Positions 1 to 5,889 of a stretch of 15,888 nt of DNA are shown piece after piece. Numbering within the stretch: the first letter of the stretch is position 1; each line of letters starts with the position of its first letter. Origin of the DNA: an uncultured Achromobacter sp. (GTDB taxonomy: Bacteria; Pseudomonadota; Gammaproteobacteria; Burkholderiales; Burkholderiaceae_B); the NCBI GenBank assembly GCA_913775005.1, contig CAJYKY010000243.1, forward strand, positions 1 to 15,888, in the 5' to 3' direction. The translations under genes were made by a program, and so were the position numbers. Under the pieces are notes generated by a model. The model searched no databases. It saw only the letters and a program-made list of their open reading frames with translations, and was not told where the DNA came from.

Positions 1-1161
1 TGGCTGGATTTCAACGACACCTGGCTTGCAGCGGAATGGGGCCACCCGTCGGACAACCTGGGCGGCATCCTGGCCACGGCCGATTGGTTGTCGCGCACCG
101 CCGTCGCGGCAGGCAAAGCGCCGCTGCTGATGCGCGATGTGCTGACGGGCATGATCAAGGCGCACGAGATCCAGGGCTGCATCGCACTGGAAAACTCCTT
201 CAACAAGGTGGGGCTGGACCACGTTGTGCTGGTCAAGGTGGCGTCCACCGCCGTCGTGGCGCAGATGCTGGGCTTGAACCGCGACGAGGTGATCAACGCC
301 GTGTCGCTGGCGTGGGTCGACGGCCAAAGCCTGTGCACGTATCGCCACGCGCCCAACACGGGCAGCCGCAAGAGTTGGGCGGCGGGCGACGCCACCAGCC
401 GCGCTGTGCGTCTGGCACTGATCGCCAAGACGGGCGAGATGGGCTATCCGTCGGTGCTGACGGCCAAGACCTGGGGCTTTTACGACGTGTTCTTCAAGGG
501 CCAGCCGTTCCAGTTCCAGCGTCCTTATGGCAGCTACGTCATGGAAAACGTGCTGTTCAAGATCTCGTTCCCGGCAGAATTCCATTCGCAAACCGCTGTG
601 GAATGCGCCATGCAGATTCACGATCAGTTGAAGGCAGCGGGCAAGCAGGCGGATGACATCAAGGCAATTACGATCCGCACGCACGAGGCGTGCATCCGCA
701 TCATCGACAAGAAGGGGCCGCTGAACAACCCGGCGGACCGCGACCACTGCATTCAGTACATGGTGGCCGTGCCGGTGTTGTTCGGGCGCCTGACGGCGGG
801 CGACTATGAAGACGAGATCGCGCGCGACCCGCGCATCGATGTGCTGCGTGACAAGATCGTCTGCGTCGAAGACCCGGCCTATACCCGCGACTATCACGAT
901 CCTGACAAGCGCTCGATTGCCAACGCGCTGACGGTGGAATTCAACGACGGCTCGCGCCTGCCCGAGATCGTGTGCGAATACCCCATCGGCCACAAACGCC
1001 GCCGTGCTGAGGGCATCCCGATGTTGGAAGCCAAGTTCCGCACCAACCTCGCACGCATGTTCCCCGACAAGCAGCAGCGGCGGATTTTGCAGGTGTCGCT
1101 GGACCAGGCGGCACTGGAGGCCATGCCGGTGCATGAGTACGTGGATATGTATGTGATCTAG
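1..1161 (+). CDS. prpD: 2-methylcitrate dehydratase PrpD, 5' end missing
   Basis: This enzyme dehydrates 2-methylcitrate to 2-methylaconitate in the cytoplasmic methylcitrate cycle that degrades propionyl-CoA. The reading frame is open from the first base of the window and runs 386 codons to TAG at 1159-1161. Full-length PrpD is about 480 residues, so roughly 95-100 N-terminal residues lie outside. Diagnostic segments are WGHPSDNLGG near the visible N-terminus, ENSFNKVGLDHVVLVK, NTGSRKSWAAGDATSRAV, the segment around KTWGFYDVFFKG, and FPAEFHSQTAVECA, all typical of the MmgE/PrpD superfamily and of true PrpD in particular. The prp partners (prpB, prpC), if clustered, would be upstream and are not visible. 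The frame is intact, so the truncation is only a window-edge effect. A different MmgE/PrpD dehydratase is possible but less likely given the PrpD-specific segments. Confidence 0.93.
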   Translation, partial: WLDFNDTWLAAEWGHPSDNLGGILATADWLSRTAVAAGKAPLLMRDVLTGMIKAHEIQGCIALENSFNKVGLDHVVLVKVASTAVVAQMLGLNRDEVINAVSLAWVDGQSLCTYRHAPNTGSRKSWAAGDATSRAVRLALIAKTGEMGYPSVLTAKTWGFYDVFFKGQPFQFQRPYGSYVMENVLFKISFPAEFHSQTAVECAMQIHDQLKAAGKQADDIKAITIRTHEACIRIIDKKGPLNNPADRDHCIQYMVAVPVLFGRLTAGDYEDEIARDPRIDVLRDKIVCVEDPAYTRDYHDPDKRSIANALTVEFNDGSRLPEIVCEYPIGHKRRRAEGIPMLEAKFRTNLARMFPDKQQRRILQVSLDQAALEAMPVHEYVDMYVI

Positions 1162-1190
1162 CGGGAATCCTGCGGTGCCCGCGGCGCGAT

Positions 1191-1204
1191 CCGAGCATGC
1201 TCGG
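1191..1204. repeat. 14-bp perfect palindrome between prpD and the HemJ-like gene
   Basis: CCGAGCATGCTCGG reads the same on both strands. It lies 30 bases after the prpD stop and just upstream of a TACAAT box. It could be an operator, or a short hairpin acting as a weak terminator, but no T-run follows it on the + strand. Function is unproven. Confidence 0.5.
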
Positions 1205-1212
1205 GACGGCTT

Positions 1213-1218
1213 TACAAT
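1213..1218 (+). promoter_or_regulatory. Possible -10 box (TACAAT) for the HemJ-like gene
   Basis: TACAAT matches the sigma-70 -10 consensus at five of six positions and lies 26 bases before the ATG at 1245. No good -35 hexamer is visible 16-18 bases upstream, so this is a weak call; read-through from prpD is the alternative. Confidence 0.3.
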
Positions 1219-1244
1219 GCGGCTTTCCTTGATGGGATCCCGCC

Positions 1245-1673
1245 ATGGGCATGCTTTGGGTCAAGACCTTTCACATCGTCTTCATCGCCTCCTGGTTCGC
1301 CGGGCTGTTCTATCTGCCGCGCATTTTCGTGAATTTGGCGCAGCAGTCTGACGCGTCTGTCCAGGTCACGTTGCTGGGCATGGCCCGCCGCCTGTACCGC
1401 TTCACCACCATCCTGGCGGTGGTCGCCATCGTATTTGGCATGTGGCTGTACCTGGGCTACCGCATCGGCGTGGGCCCGGGTAACGGCTGGATGCACGCCA
1501 AACTCTTTTTCGTCTTGCTCGTCATCGGCTACCATCACGCCTGTGGCCTGATGCTGCGTAAATTCGAACAGGGTAAAAACACCCGTTCGCACAAGTTCTA
1601 TCGCTGGTTCAACGAAGTTCCCGTCTTGCTGCTCTTGGTGGTGGTGGCGCTGGTCGTCGTCAAACCCTTCTGA
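1245..1673 (+). CDS. hemJ: HemJ-type (CopD-like) four-helix membrane protein, probable protoporphyrinogen oxidase
   Basis: The protein has 142 residues and four hydrophobic segments (about residues 4-27, 50-74, 84-107 and 121-141), so it sits in the inner membrane. The first helix carries KTFHIVFIASWFAGLFYLPR with a conserved histidine (His10). The third carries MHAKLFFVLLVIGYHH and the C-terminus ends in VVVKPF. This size and pattern match HemJ, which oxidises protoporphyrinogen IX to protoporphyrin IX in haem synthesis in bacteria lacking HemG/HemY. Such proteins are often labelled only 'CopD family', so a copper-related role is the alternative. GGGAT about 7 bases before ATG 1245 favours this start, though homologues often begin at the second Met (1251). 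It lies 83 bases after prpD and 34 bases before the methyltransferase gene, probably transcribed with the latter. Confidence 0.72.
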   Translation: MGMLWVKTFHIVFIASWFAGLFYLPRIFVNLAQQSDASVQVTLLGMARRLYRFTTILAVVAIVFGMWLYLGYRIGVGPGNGWMHAKLFFVLLVIGYHHACGLMLRKFEQGKNTRSHKFYRWFNEVPVLLLLVVVALVVVKPF

Positions 1674-1707
1674 TTCCCCCTACCTTTGCACATTCGCCAG
1701 GATTCGT

Positions 1708-3633
1708 ATGTCCTCTGATGAACAGGACCGCCCGCGCAAGACGCTGTCGATCAAGAAAACGGCGCGTGACGCGCACGCTGAAGAGGCGCCCAAGCGCGTC
1801 CGCACGGGCGCCCGCGCGCGCCTGGTTGCTCAGATTTCGCGCACCAAAGACAACGTCGGACGCCAGAAAGACCCGGAAGGCTATCAACGCCGCCAGGAAG
1901 AAGAGGCTCGCCGTCGACCGGGCGCCGCTGCGCGCGGTTCGGCGTCGCGTGACGGTCAGTCGGAACGTGGCTCGTCTGACCGCCGCTCGTCCGAACGGGG
2001 CCAGTTCGATCGCGGATCGTCTGAGCGCCGCTCGTCTGAACCCGGCCGATATGATCGCGGCCAGCCCAGCCGGGATGGCGGCCGCAATGCGGCAGCACGC
2101 AGTTCGGCTGAGCGCAGCGCCCCCGAGCGCCGCCCGTCTTCGCGCAACCGCGCTGAAGATGCCGGCCGTGAATCCGGCCGCGACTCCGCACCGAGCATGA
2201 GCGCACGCTCGGGCCGCGCCCCGCAACGCGCGCCGCGCCTGCGCGACGACCAATACATCGCCCCCGCCACGCCCGCCGGACGTTTCTACGACCCGTTCGA
2301 GGACGACGGCCCCGCGCCGGAATTCATGTCGGAACTGGACCAGCACGAACAAGGTTCTGCACCGGATTTCGCCGACGAGCGCAATGTCTCCGACGAACGC
2401 GACGACTCCAACTACCGCGATGCCTCTTACGAGCGCGCGCCCCGGGTCGAAACCCGCAGCCGCCGTCCCCGCGAGGCACGCCAAGCCGAAATCTTCACCG
2501 TGTTCGCGCCCTGCCCTCAAGGCCTGGAAGAAGCGCTGACCGCCGAAATGCAGGCGCTCGGTTACGAAGACGCCAAGGCTGGCCGCGCAGGCTGCTCGTT
2601 TTCCGCCGACTGGGCGGGCATACAGCGCGCCAACCTGTATTCGCGCCTGGCGACCCGCATTCTGGTGCAAGTCGCCCACGCCGAGATATCGCACGAAGAC
2701 GACATCCTGGATCTGGCCCGCGATACCCCCTGGGAACGCTGGTTCGGCGCCGAGCAGACGCTGCGCGTGGACACTTCGGCCATCAAGAGCCCGGTGCAAA
2801 GCCTGCAATACTGCAACCTGCGCGCCAAGGACGGCATCTGCGACCGGCTGCGCGAGCTGGAAGGCGAACGCCCCAGCATCGACACGGTGCGCCCGGACGC
2901 CCGCGTCCATCTGTTCCTGACGGGCCACACGGCCACGCTGTATCTCGACACCTCTGGGGAATCGCTGTTCAAGCGCGGCTGGCGCCTGGACAAGGGCGAA
3001 GCGCCGCTGCGCGAGAACTTGGCGGCCGGCATGCTGGCGCTGGCAGGCTGGGATCCGGCGGCGCCGCTGCTGGACCCGTTCTGCGGGTCGGGCACTATTT
3101 TGATCGAAGCCGCCTGGATCGCGCTGGGCGTGCCCCCGGGTATTTCGCGGCCGTTCGGCTTTGAACGCCTGCGCGATCACGACGCCTATCGTTGGCGTGA
3201 CCTGAAAGACGACGCCCGTTCGCGCATCCTGCCGCAACTGGACGCGCCGCTGGTGGGCTACGACCTGGACCCGCAAGCCATCGAATTCGCCCGCAACAAC
3301 GCCGAGCGCGCGTGGTTGACCGCGGATTCGATCCGCTTTGAAGTGGGCGACGCCCGTGAAGTCACGGCCCCGGCCGACCATGGCTGGATCGTCACGAACC
3401 CGCCGTATGGCGAACGGATGCTGACGGAACAGGACGCCGACTTGTGGCGTGATTGGGCGACCTGCCTGAAGCGTAATTTCGCTGGCTGGCAACTGCATGT
3501 CATCACCCGCGACCTGACCCTGCCTAACCAGATGCGCTTGAAGCCCAAGCGCCGGGTGCCGCTGCACAACGGCGCGCTGGATTGCCGCCTGTTCGGCTTC
3601 GAGCTGGTGGCAGCGGGCTACCGCGACGCTTGA
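1708..3633 (+). CDS. THUMP-domain class I rRNA methyltransferase, RlmL N-domain type, with a long disordered N-terminus
   Basis: A 641-residue protein. Residues 1 to about 255 are low-complexity, rich in Arg, Ser, Glu, Asp and Gly, and predicted disordered. A THUMP RNA-binding domain starts near Glu261 (EIFTVFAPCPQGLEEAL). It is followed by a Rossmann methyltransferase domain with the SAM-binding motif DPFCGSGT (residues 456-463) and the catalytic NPPYG motif (564-568) typical of base-amino methylation. The folded part matches the N-terminal half of E. coli RlmL (YcbY), which makes m2G2445 in 23S rRNA; the RlmK half is absent. The target is inferred from family only. Start: ATG with AGGA five bases upstream. 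It follows the HemJ-like gene by 34 bases. The N-terminus contains a 45-bp tandem duplication, described separately. Confidence 0.88.
   Translation: MSSDEQDRPRKTLSIKKTARDAHAEEAPKRVRTGARARLVAQISRTKDNVGRQKDPEGYQRRQEEEARRRPGAAARGSASRDGQSERGSSDRRSSERGQFDRGSSERRSSEPGRYDRGQPSRDGGRNAAARSSAERSAPERRPSSRNRAEDAGRESGRDSAPSMSARSGRAPQRAPRLRDDQYIAPATPAGRFYDPFEDDGPAPEFMSELDQHEQGSAPDFADERNVSDERDDSNYRDASYERAPRVETRSRRPREARQAEIFTVFAPCPQGLEEALTAEMQALGYEDAKAGRAGCSFSADWAGIQRANLYSRLATRILVQVAHAEISHEDDILDLARDTPWERWFGAEQTLRVDTSAIKSPVQSLQYCNLRAKDGICDRLRELEGERPSIDTVRPDARVHLFLTGHTATLYLDTSGESLFKRGWRLDKGEAPLRENLAAGMLALAGWDPAAPLLDPFCGSGTILIEAAWIALGVPPGISRPFGFERLRDHDAYRWRDLKDDARSRILPQLDAPLVGYDLDPQAIEFARNNAERAWLTADSIRFEVGDAREVTAPADHGWIVTNPPYGERMLTEQDADLWRDWATCLKRNFAGWQLHVITRDLTLPNQMRLKPKRRVPLHNGALDCRLFGFELVAAGYRDA
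1966..2055 (+). repeat. Tandem 45-bp repeat inside the methyltransferase N-terminus
   Basis: Two adjacent in-frame 45-base units (1966-2010 and 2011-2055) encode RGSSDRRSSERGQFD and RGSSERRSSEPGRYD, with the start of a third unit (RGQ) after them. Eleven of 15 residues are identical. Several differences between copies are silent (for example gga/ggc), so the duplication is not very recent and the peptide pattern appears kept. Confidence 0.85.
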
Positions 3634-3640
3634 TCTCGGC

Positions 3641-3669
3641 CGCGCCCGGGCGCAATTCCCCCGGGCGCG
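3641..3669. repeat. GC-only hairpin after the methyltransferase gene
   Basis: A 10-bp perfect stem (CGCGCCCGGG at 3641-3650 with CCCGGGCGCG at 3660-3669) encloses a 9-base loop, 7 bases after the stop codon. No T-run follows, so it is not a classic intrinsic terminator. It may stabilise the mRNA 3' end or assist Rho-dependent ending. Confidence 0.5.
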
Positions 3670-3787
3670 CGTTCGCGCGGACACGATCTTCTCGTTGTAA
3701 AAGCGCCGCAACATCAGGCTCGTATCTTTGCTTATGGTGCCCCGCCGCGCAGTTTTGGGGCATTATCAGCACCAAGGTGTTGCCAAG

Positions 3788-3805
3788 TTGCACCTGCTTG
3801 CACCT
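3788..3805 (+). promoter_or_regulatory. Tandem TTGCACCT repeats upstream of the -35 box
   Basis: TTGCACCT occurs at 3788-3795 and again at 3798-3805, exactly 10 bp (one helical turn) apart. The second copy ends 5 bases before the -35 hexamer. Same-face direct repeats next to a -35 box are a common arrangement for an activator or response-regulator site. No known regulator is recognised, so the function is inferred from position. Confidence 0.45.
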
Positions 3806-3810
3806 CCCTC

Positions 3811-3840
3811 TTGCATAGTTTCAGGGTAAACCCCTATAAT
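3811..3840 (+). promoter_or_regulatory. Strong sigma-70 promoter for the 61-aa protein gene
   Basis: TTGCAT (3811-3816), an 18-base spacer and a perfect TATAAT (3835-3840). Transcription should start near 3847, giving a leader of about 46 bases. This is the best promoter match in the window. Confidence 0.78.
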
Positions 3841-3852
3841 TCGGGTTATCCC
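3824..3852. promoter_or_regulatory. Paired GGG-N4-CCC dyads bracketing the -10 box
   Basis: GGGTAAACCC (3824-3833) and GGGTTATCCC (3843-3852) are each short dyads centred 19 bp apart, one in the promoter spacer and one over the expected start site. Taken as a pair, AGGGTAAACCC and the reverse complement of GGGTTATCCCT agree at 9 of 11 positions. A repressor bound to both would occlude the -10 box. Operator function is inferred from layout only. Confidence 0.4.
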
Positions 3853-3892
3853 TAGTAGCAAACAACTGTGTGAGCCCGTGGAGGCTATTGTG

Positions 3893-4078
3893 ATGAACCC
3901 GAACAACACCATCCGCCTGACCGACGAACTTGAGCGTCAACTGATGCTCCAGGCAATTGAAGAACAATTCCGTCCGCACCCGATGCGGGCACTGGCCGCA
4001 GGCCTGCGTAAGCTGGCCCACGGCGTCAAGGCCCTGGCTGGCAAGACGAGCGCCAAGAACGCGCACTCCGCAGCCTAA
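3893..4078 (+). CDS. Small basic protein of unknown function (61 aa)
   Basis: I do not recognise this protein. It begins MNPNNTIRLTDELERQLML and ends KTSAKNAHSAA. The first half (residues about 9-27) is a probable acidic amphipathic helix, the second (about 33-52) a Lys/Arg/Ala helix, followed by a polar tail. There is no signal peptide or membrane segment, so it is likely cytoplasmic, perhaps binding nucleic acid or another protein. ATG 3893 is chosen because GGAGG (3880-3884) lies 8 bases upstream; the in-frame GTG codons at 3878 and 3890 would overlap or sit too near that site. It has its own strong promoter, operator-like repeats and two downstream terminator hairpins, so it looks monocistronic and well expressed. 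The strong signals support a real gene despite its size. Confidence 0.82.
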   Translation: MNPNNTIRLTDELERQLMLQAIEEQFRPHPMRALAAGLRKLAHGVKALAGKTSAKNAHSAA

Positions 4079-4126
4079 AGACAGGCCTGGATCTTAAGCG
4101 CTAAGGTCCGAAAGATTTTCCCCTTG

Positions 4127-4146
4127 GGGGCTGCATAGCCCCTTTT
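4127..4146 (+). terminator. First terminator-like hairpin after the 61-aa gene
   Basis: GGGGCT (4127-4132), loop GCAT, AGCCCC (4137-4142), then TTTT. The stem is short and the T-run is only four bases, so it is a weaker terminator than the one that follows; the preceding CCCC (4120-4123) could pair in competition. Confidence 0.55.
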
Positions 4147-4150
4147 ATAG

Positions 4151-4178
4151 ACCCGCCCTTACCGGCGGGTTTTTTTTT
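4151..4178 (+). terminator. Rho-independent terminator
   Basis: A perfect 7-bp stem ACCCGCC (4151-4157) / GGCGGGT (4164-4170) with a 6-base loop is followed by nine T residues (4170-4178). This is a textbook intrinsic terminator closing the 61-aa gene's unit and insulating the RDD gene downstream. Confidence 0.92.
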
Positions 4179-4229
4179 GAATGGCCGCGGCGCACCGTGA
4201 AAGTGGTCTTTATCGGATAATGCCCACCC

Positions 4230-4745
4230 ATGACAGACGCCCTCCTCGATCAAACCCCCAATCGGCTGCGCCGATTCGCCTGCATGATGTATGAAGCCGT
4301 GCTGCTGTTCGGCGTCGTCTTCCTGGCGGGCTACCTGCTGGACACCATCACTCAAAGCAAGAACGCGCTTGAGCTGCGCGGCTTGCGGCAAGCCTGGCTG
4401 TTTGTCGCCATCGGCGCCTACTTCATCCTGTGCTGGCGCCGCCGGGGGCAGACGCTGCCCATGAAGACCTGGAACATCCGATTGGTAGACCGCGACGGCA
4501 ACCCGCCCGGGACGTTGCGGCTGATCTTGCGCTACGTGCTCGTCTGGCCCCTGGTGCTGGCGGGCGCAGCGGTGGTCTGGGCTGCGGCCAGCGCGACGGG
4601 CTGGCCGTCCATGGACATGTTCATCGTCGCGGCGCCATTCACGATCTTCGTCTGGTCCTGGTTCGACCCCGACGGCCAGTTTCTGCACGACCGCATTCTG
4701 GGAACCCGGCTGCGCAACGCGCCCCAGCGTCAAAAAGCCCGCTGA
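4230..4745 (+). CDS. RDD family membrane protein
   Basis: A 171-residue inner-membrane protein. The N-terminal part (NRLRRFACMMYEAVLLFGVV) holds the family's conserved Arg, with Glu where the first Asp usually stands. It is followed by two hydrophobic segments (about 24-44 and 55-70). GQTLPMKTWNIRLVDRDGNPP matches the central family motif with Pro in the usual Gly position, and a third hydrophobic stretch leads to FDPDGQFLHDRILGTRL, which carries the last conserved Asp. The biochemical role of most RDD proteins is unknown; transport or protein-partner roles have been proposed for some. No Shine-Dalgarno is seen before ATG 4230; a GATAAT box at 4216-4221 would give a nearly leaderless mRNA. 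Upstream is a strong terminator, so it needs its own promoter. Confidence 0.85.
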   Translation: MTDALLDQTPNRLRRFACMMYEAVLLFGVVFLAGYLLDTITQSKNALELRGLRQAWLFVAIGAYFILCWRRRGQTLPMKTWNIRLVDRDGNPPGTLRLILRYVLVWPLVLAGAAVVWAAASATGWPSMDMFIVAAPFTIFVWSWFDPDGQFLHDRILGTRLRNAPQRQKAR

Positions 4746-4786
4746 TTCCGTTTCCGCACACAGTGAGTTACATCTAGAAAATTCGT

Positions 4787-4801
4787 GCGGCGAATTGCCG
4801 C
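4787..4801. repeat. Short inverted repeat between the RDD and DUF2167 genes
   Basis: GCGGC (4787-4791), loop GAATT, GCCGC (4797-4801). The 5-bp stem is followed by a weak T-containing stretch (CGTGCTTTC). It could be a poor terminator of the RDD gene; the evidence is slight. Confidence 0.3.
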
Positions 4802-4873
4802 CGTGCTTTCAGAAAGTTGAAAGTCGCGGGCAAAGACAATGAGGCCCCTTTAAACAGACGTCTCCAGACTCTC

Positions 4874-5785
4874 ATGCGCGCATTCCTTTCCCGCCTGTCG
4901 CTGGCCGCTGCCCGCGCCCTTCTTTTCCTGCCCCTCGCCGCGTCCGCCCAGAACGCGTCGGCCCAGCAGGAAATCGAATCCGCCATGAAAGCCGCCTTCG
5001 CCGCCGCCCAGCAGGGGCCGGCGGACGTAAAGCTGGGCGAGCAGGCCGTCGTGCATCTGCCGCAGAACATGTTCTTCGTGCCGCGCTTTCAGGCGGAACG
5101 GCTCATGCAAGCCTATGGCAACGGCAAGGATCCATCGCTGCTGGGCGTCGTCATGCCCAAGAGCGACGATGACGATTGGGTCATCACCGTCAATTTCGAC
5201 AAGGCCGGCTACATCAAGGATGACGACGCCCGGAACTGGAACGTCAGCGAGCTGCTGGACAGCCTGCGCGAAGGCACCGAACAATCCAACGAAGAGCGCA
5301 AGAAGCGCGGCTTTCCGGAGCTGAGTGTGGACGGCTGGGTAGAAGCGCCCAAGTACGACAGCAACACGCAGCGCCTCGTCTGGTCGGTCGCGGCCAAGCA
5401 CAAGGGCGCGGGCGCCGATGAAGACCCGACGGTGAACTACAACACCTACGCGCTGGGCCGCGATGGCTACATCACGCTGGACCTCATCACCCAGCAAAGC
5501 CTGGTGCCCAAAGACAAGACCGCCGTGCTGGCCCTGCTGGACACCCTGAACTACGTAGACGGCAAGCGATACGCCGACTTCGATTCGTCGACGGACAAGG
5601 TCGCCGAATATGGCCTGGCCGCGCTGGTGGCCGGCGTGGCGGCCAAGAAGCTGGGGCTGTTCGCGGTGATCGCCGCGTTCCTGGCGAAGTTCGCCAAGGT
5701 GGGCATCCTGGCCGCGGCAGCATTGGGCGGCGGGCTGTGGAAGCGCCTGCGCGGCAAGAAGAACGACCCGCAACAGCCCTCCTGA
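4874..5785 (+). CDS. DUF2167 protein, exported and membrane-anchored
   Basis: The start at ATG 4874 (303 residues) is preferred over the TTG at 4817. It gives a proper signal peptide: MRAFLSRLSLAAARALLFL, then a likely cut after Ala-Ser-Ala at residue 25. The body contains the conserved DUF2167 segments: KLGEQAVVHLPQNMFFVP, LLGVVMPKSDDDDWVITVNF, GYIKDDDARNWNVSELL, RLVWSVAAKHKG, NYNTYALGRDGYITLDL. Near the C-terminus two Ala/Gly-rich hydrophobic segments (about 246-265 and 268-289) end in a basic WKRLRGKK, which should anchor the protein in the inner membrane with its bulk in the periplasm. The family's function is not established. It stands alone between the RDD and metallophosphoesterase genes, with about 130 and 100 bases on either side. 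There is no clear ribosome binding site. Confidence 0.86.
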   Translation: MRAFLSRLSLAAARALLFLPLAASAQNASAQQEIESAMKAAFAAAQQGPADVKLGEQAVVHLPQNMFFVPRFQAERLMQAYGNGKDPSLLGVVMPKSDDDDWVITVNFDKAGYIKDDDARNWNVSELLDSLREGTEQSNEERKKRGFPELSVDGWVEAPKYDSNTQRLVWSVAAKHKGAGADEDPTVNYNTYALGRDGYITLDLITQQSLVPKDKTAVLALLDTLNYVDGKRYADFDSSTDKVAEYGLAALVAGVAAKKLGLFAVIAAFLAKFAKVGILAAAALGGGLWKRLRGKKNDPQQPS

Positions 5786-5889
5786 TCGCGTCCCCATGAC
5801 GGCTGCGCGGCGCGATGCCGCCCTGCCGTCACAACAGCGTCACCGATGCGTCACACGCCCGTCATCGCCGGATGATTTCATCTTCAGGC

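Noticed and set aside
1660..3714. 684-codon open frame on the - strand opposite the methyltransferase gene
   Set aside because: Composition is Arg/Ala/Gln-rich with no recognisable domain, and it mirrors a well-supported gene; long antisense frames are expected in GC-rich DNA.
3878..4078. Longer form of the 61-aa protein starting at GTG 3878
   Set aside because: That start would overlap the GGAGG ribosome binding site, which is ideally spaced for ATG 3893.
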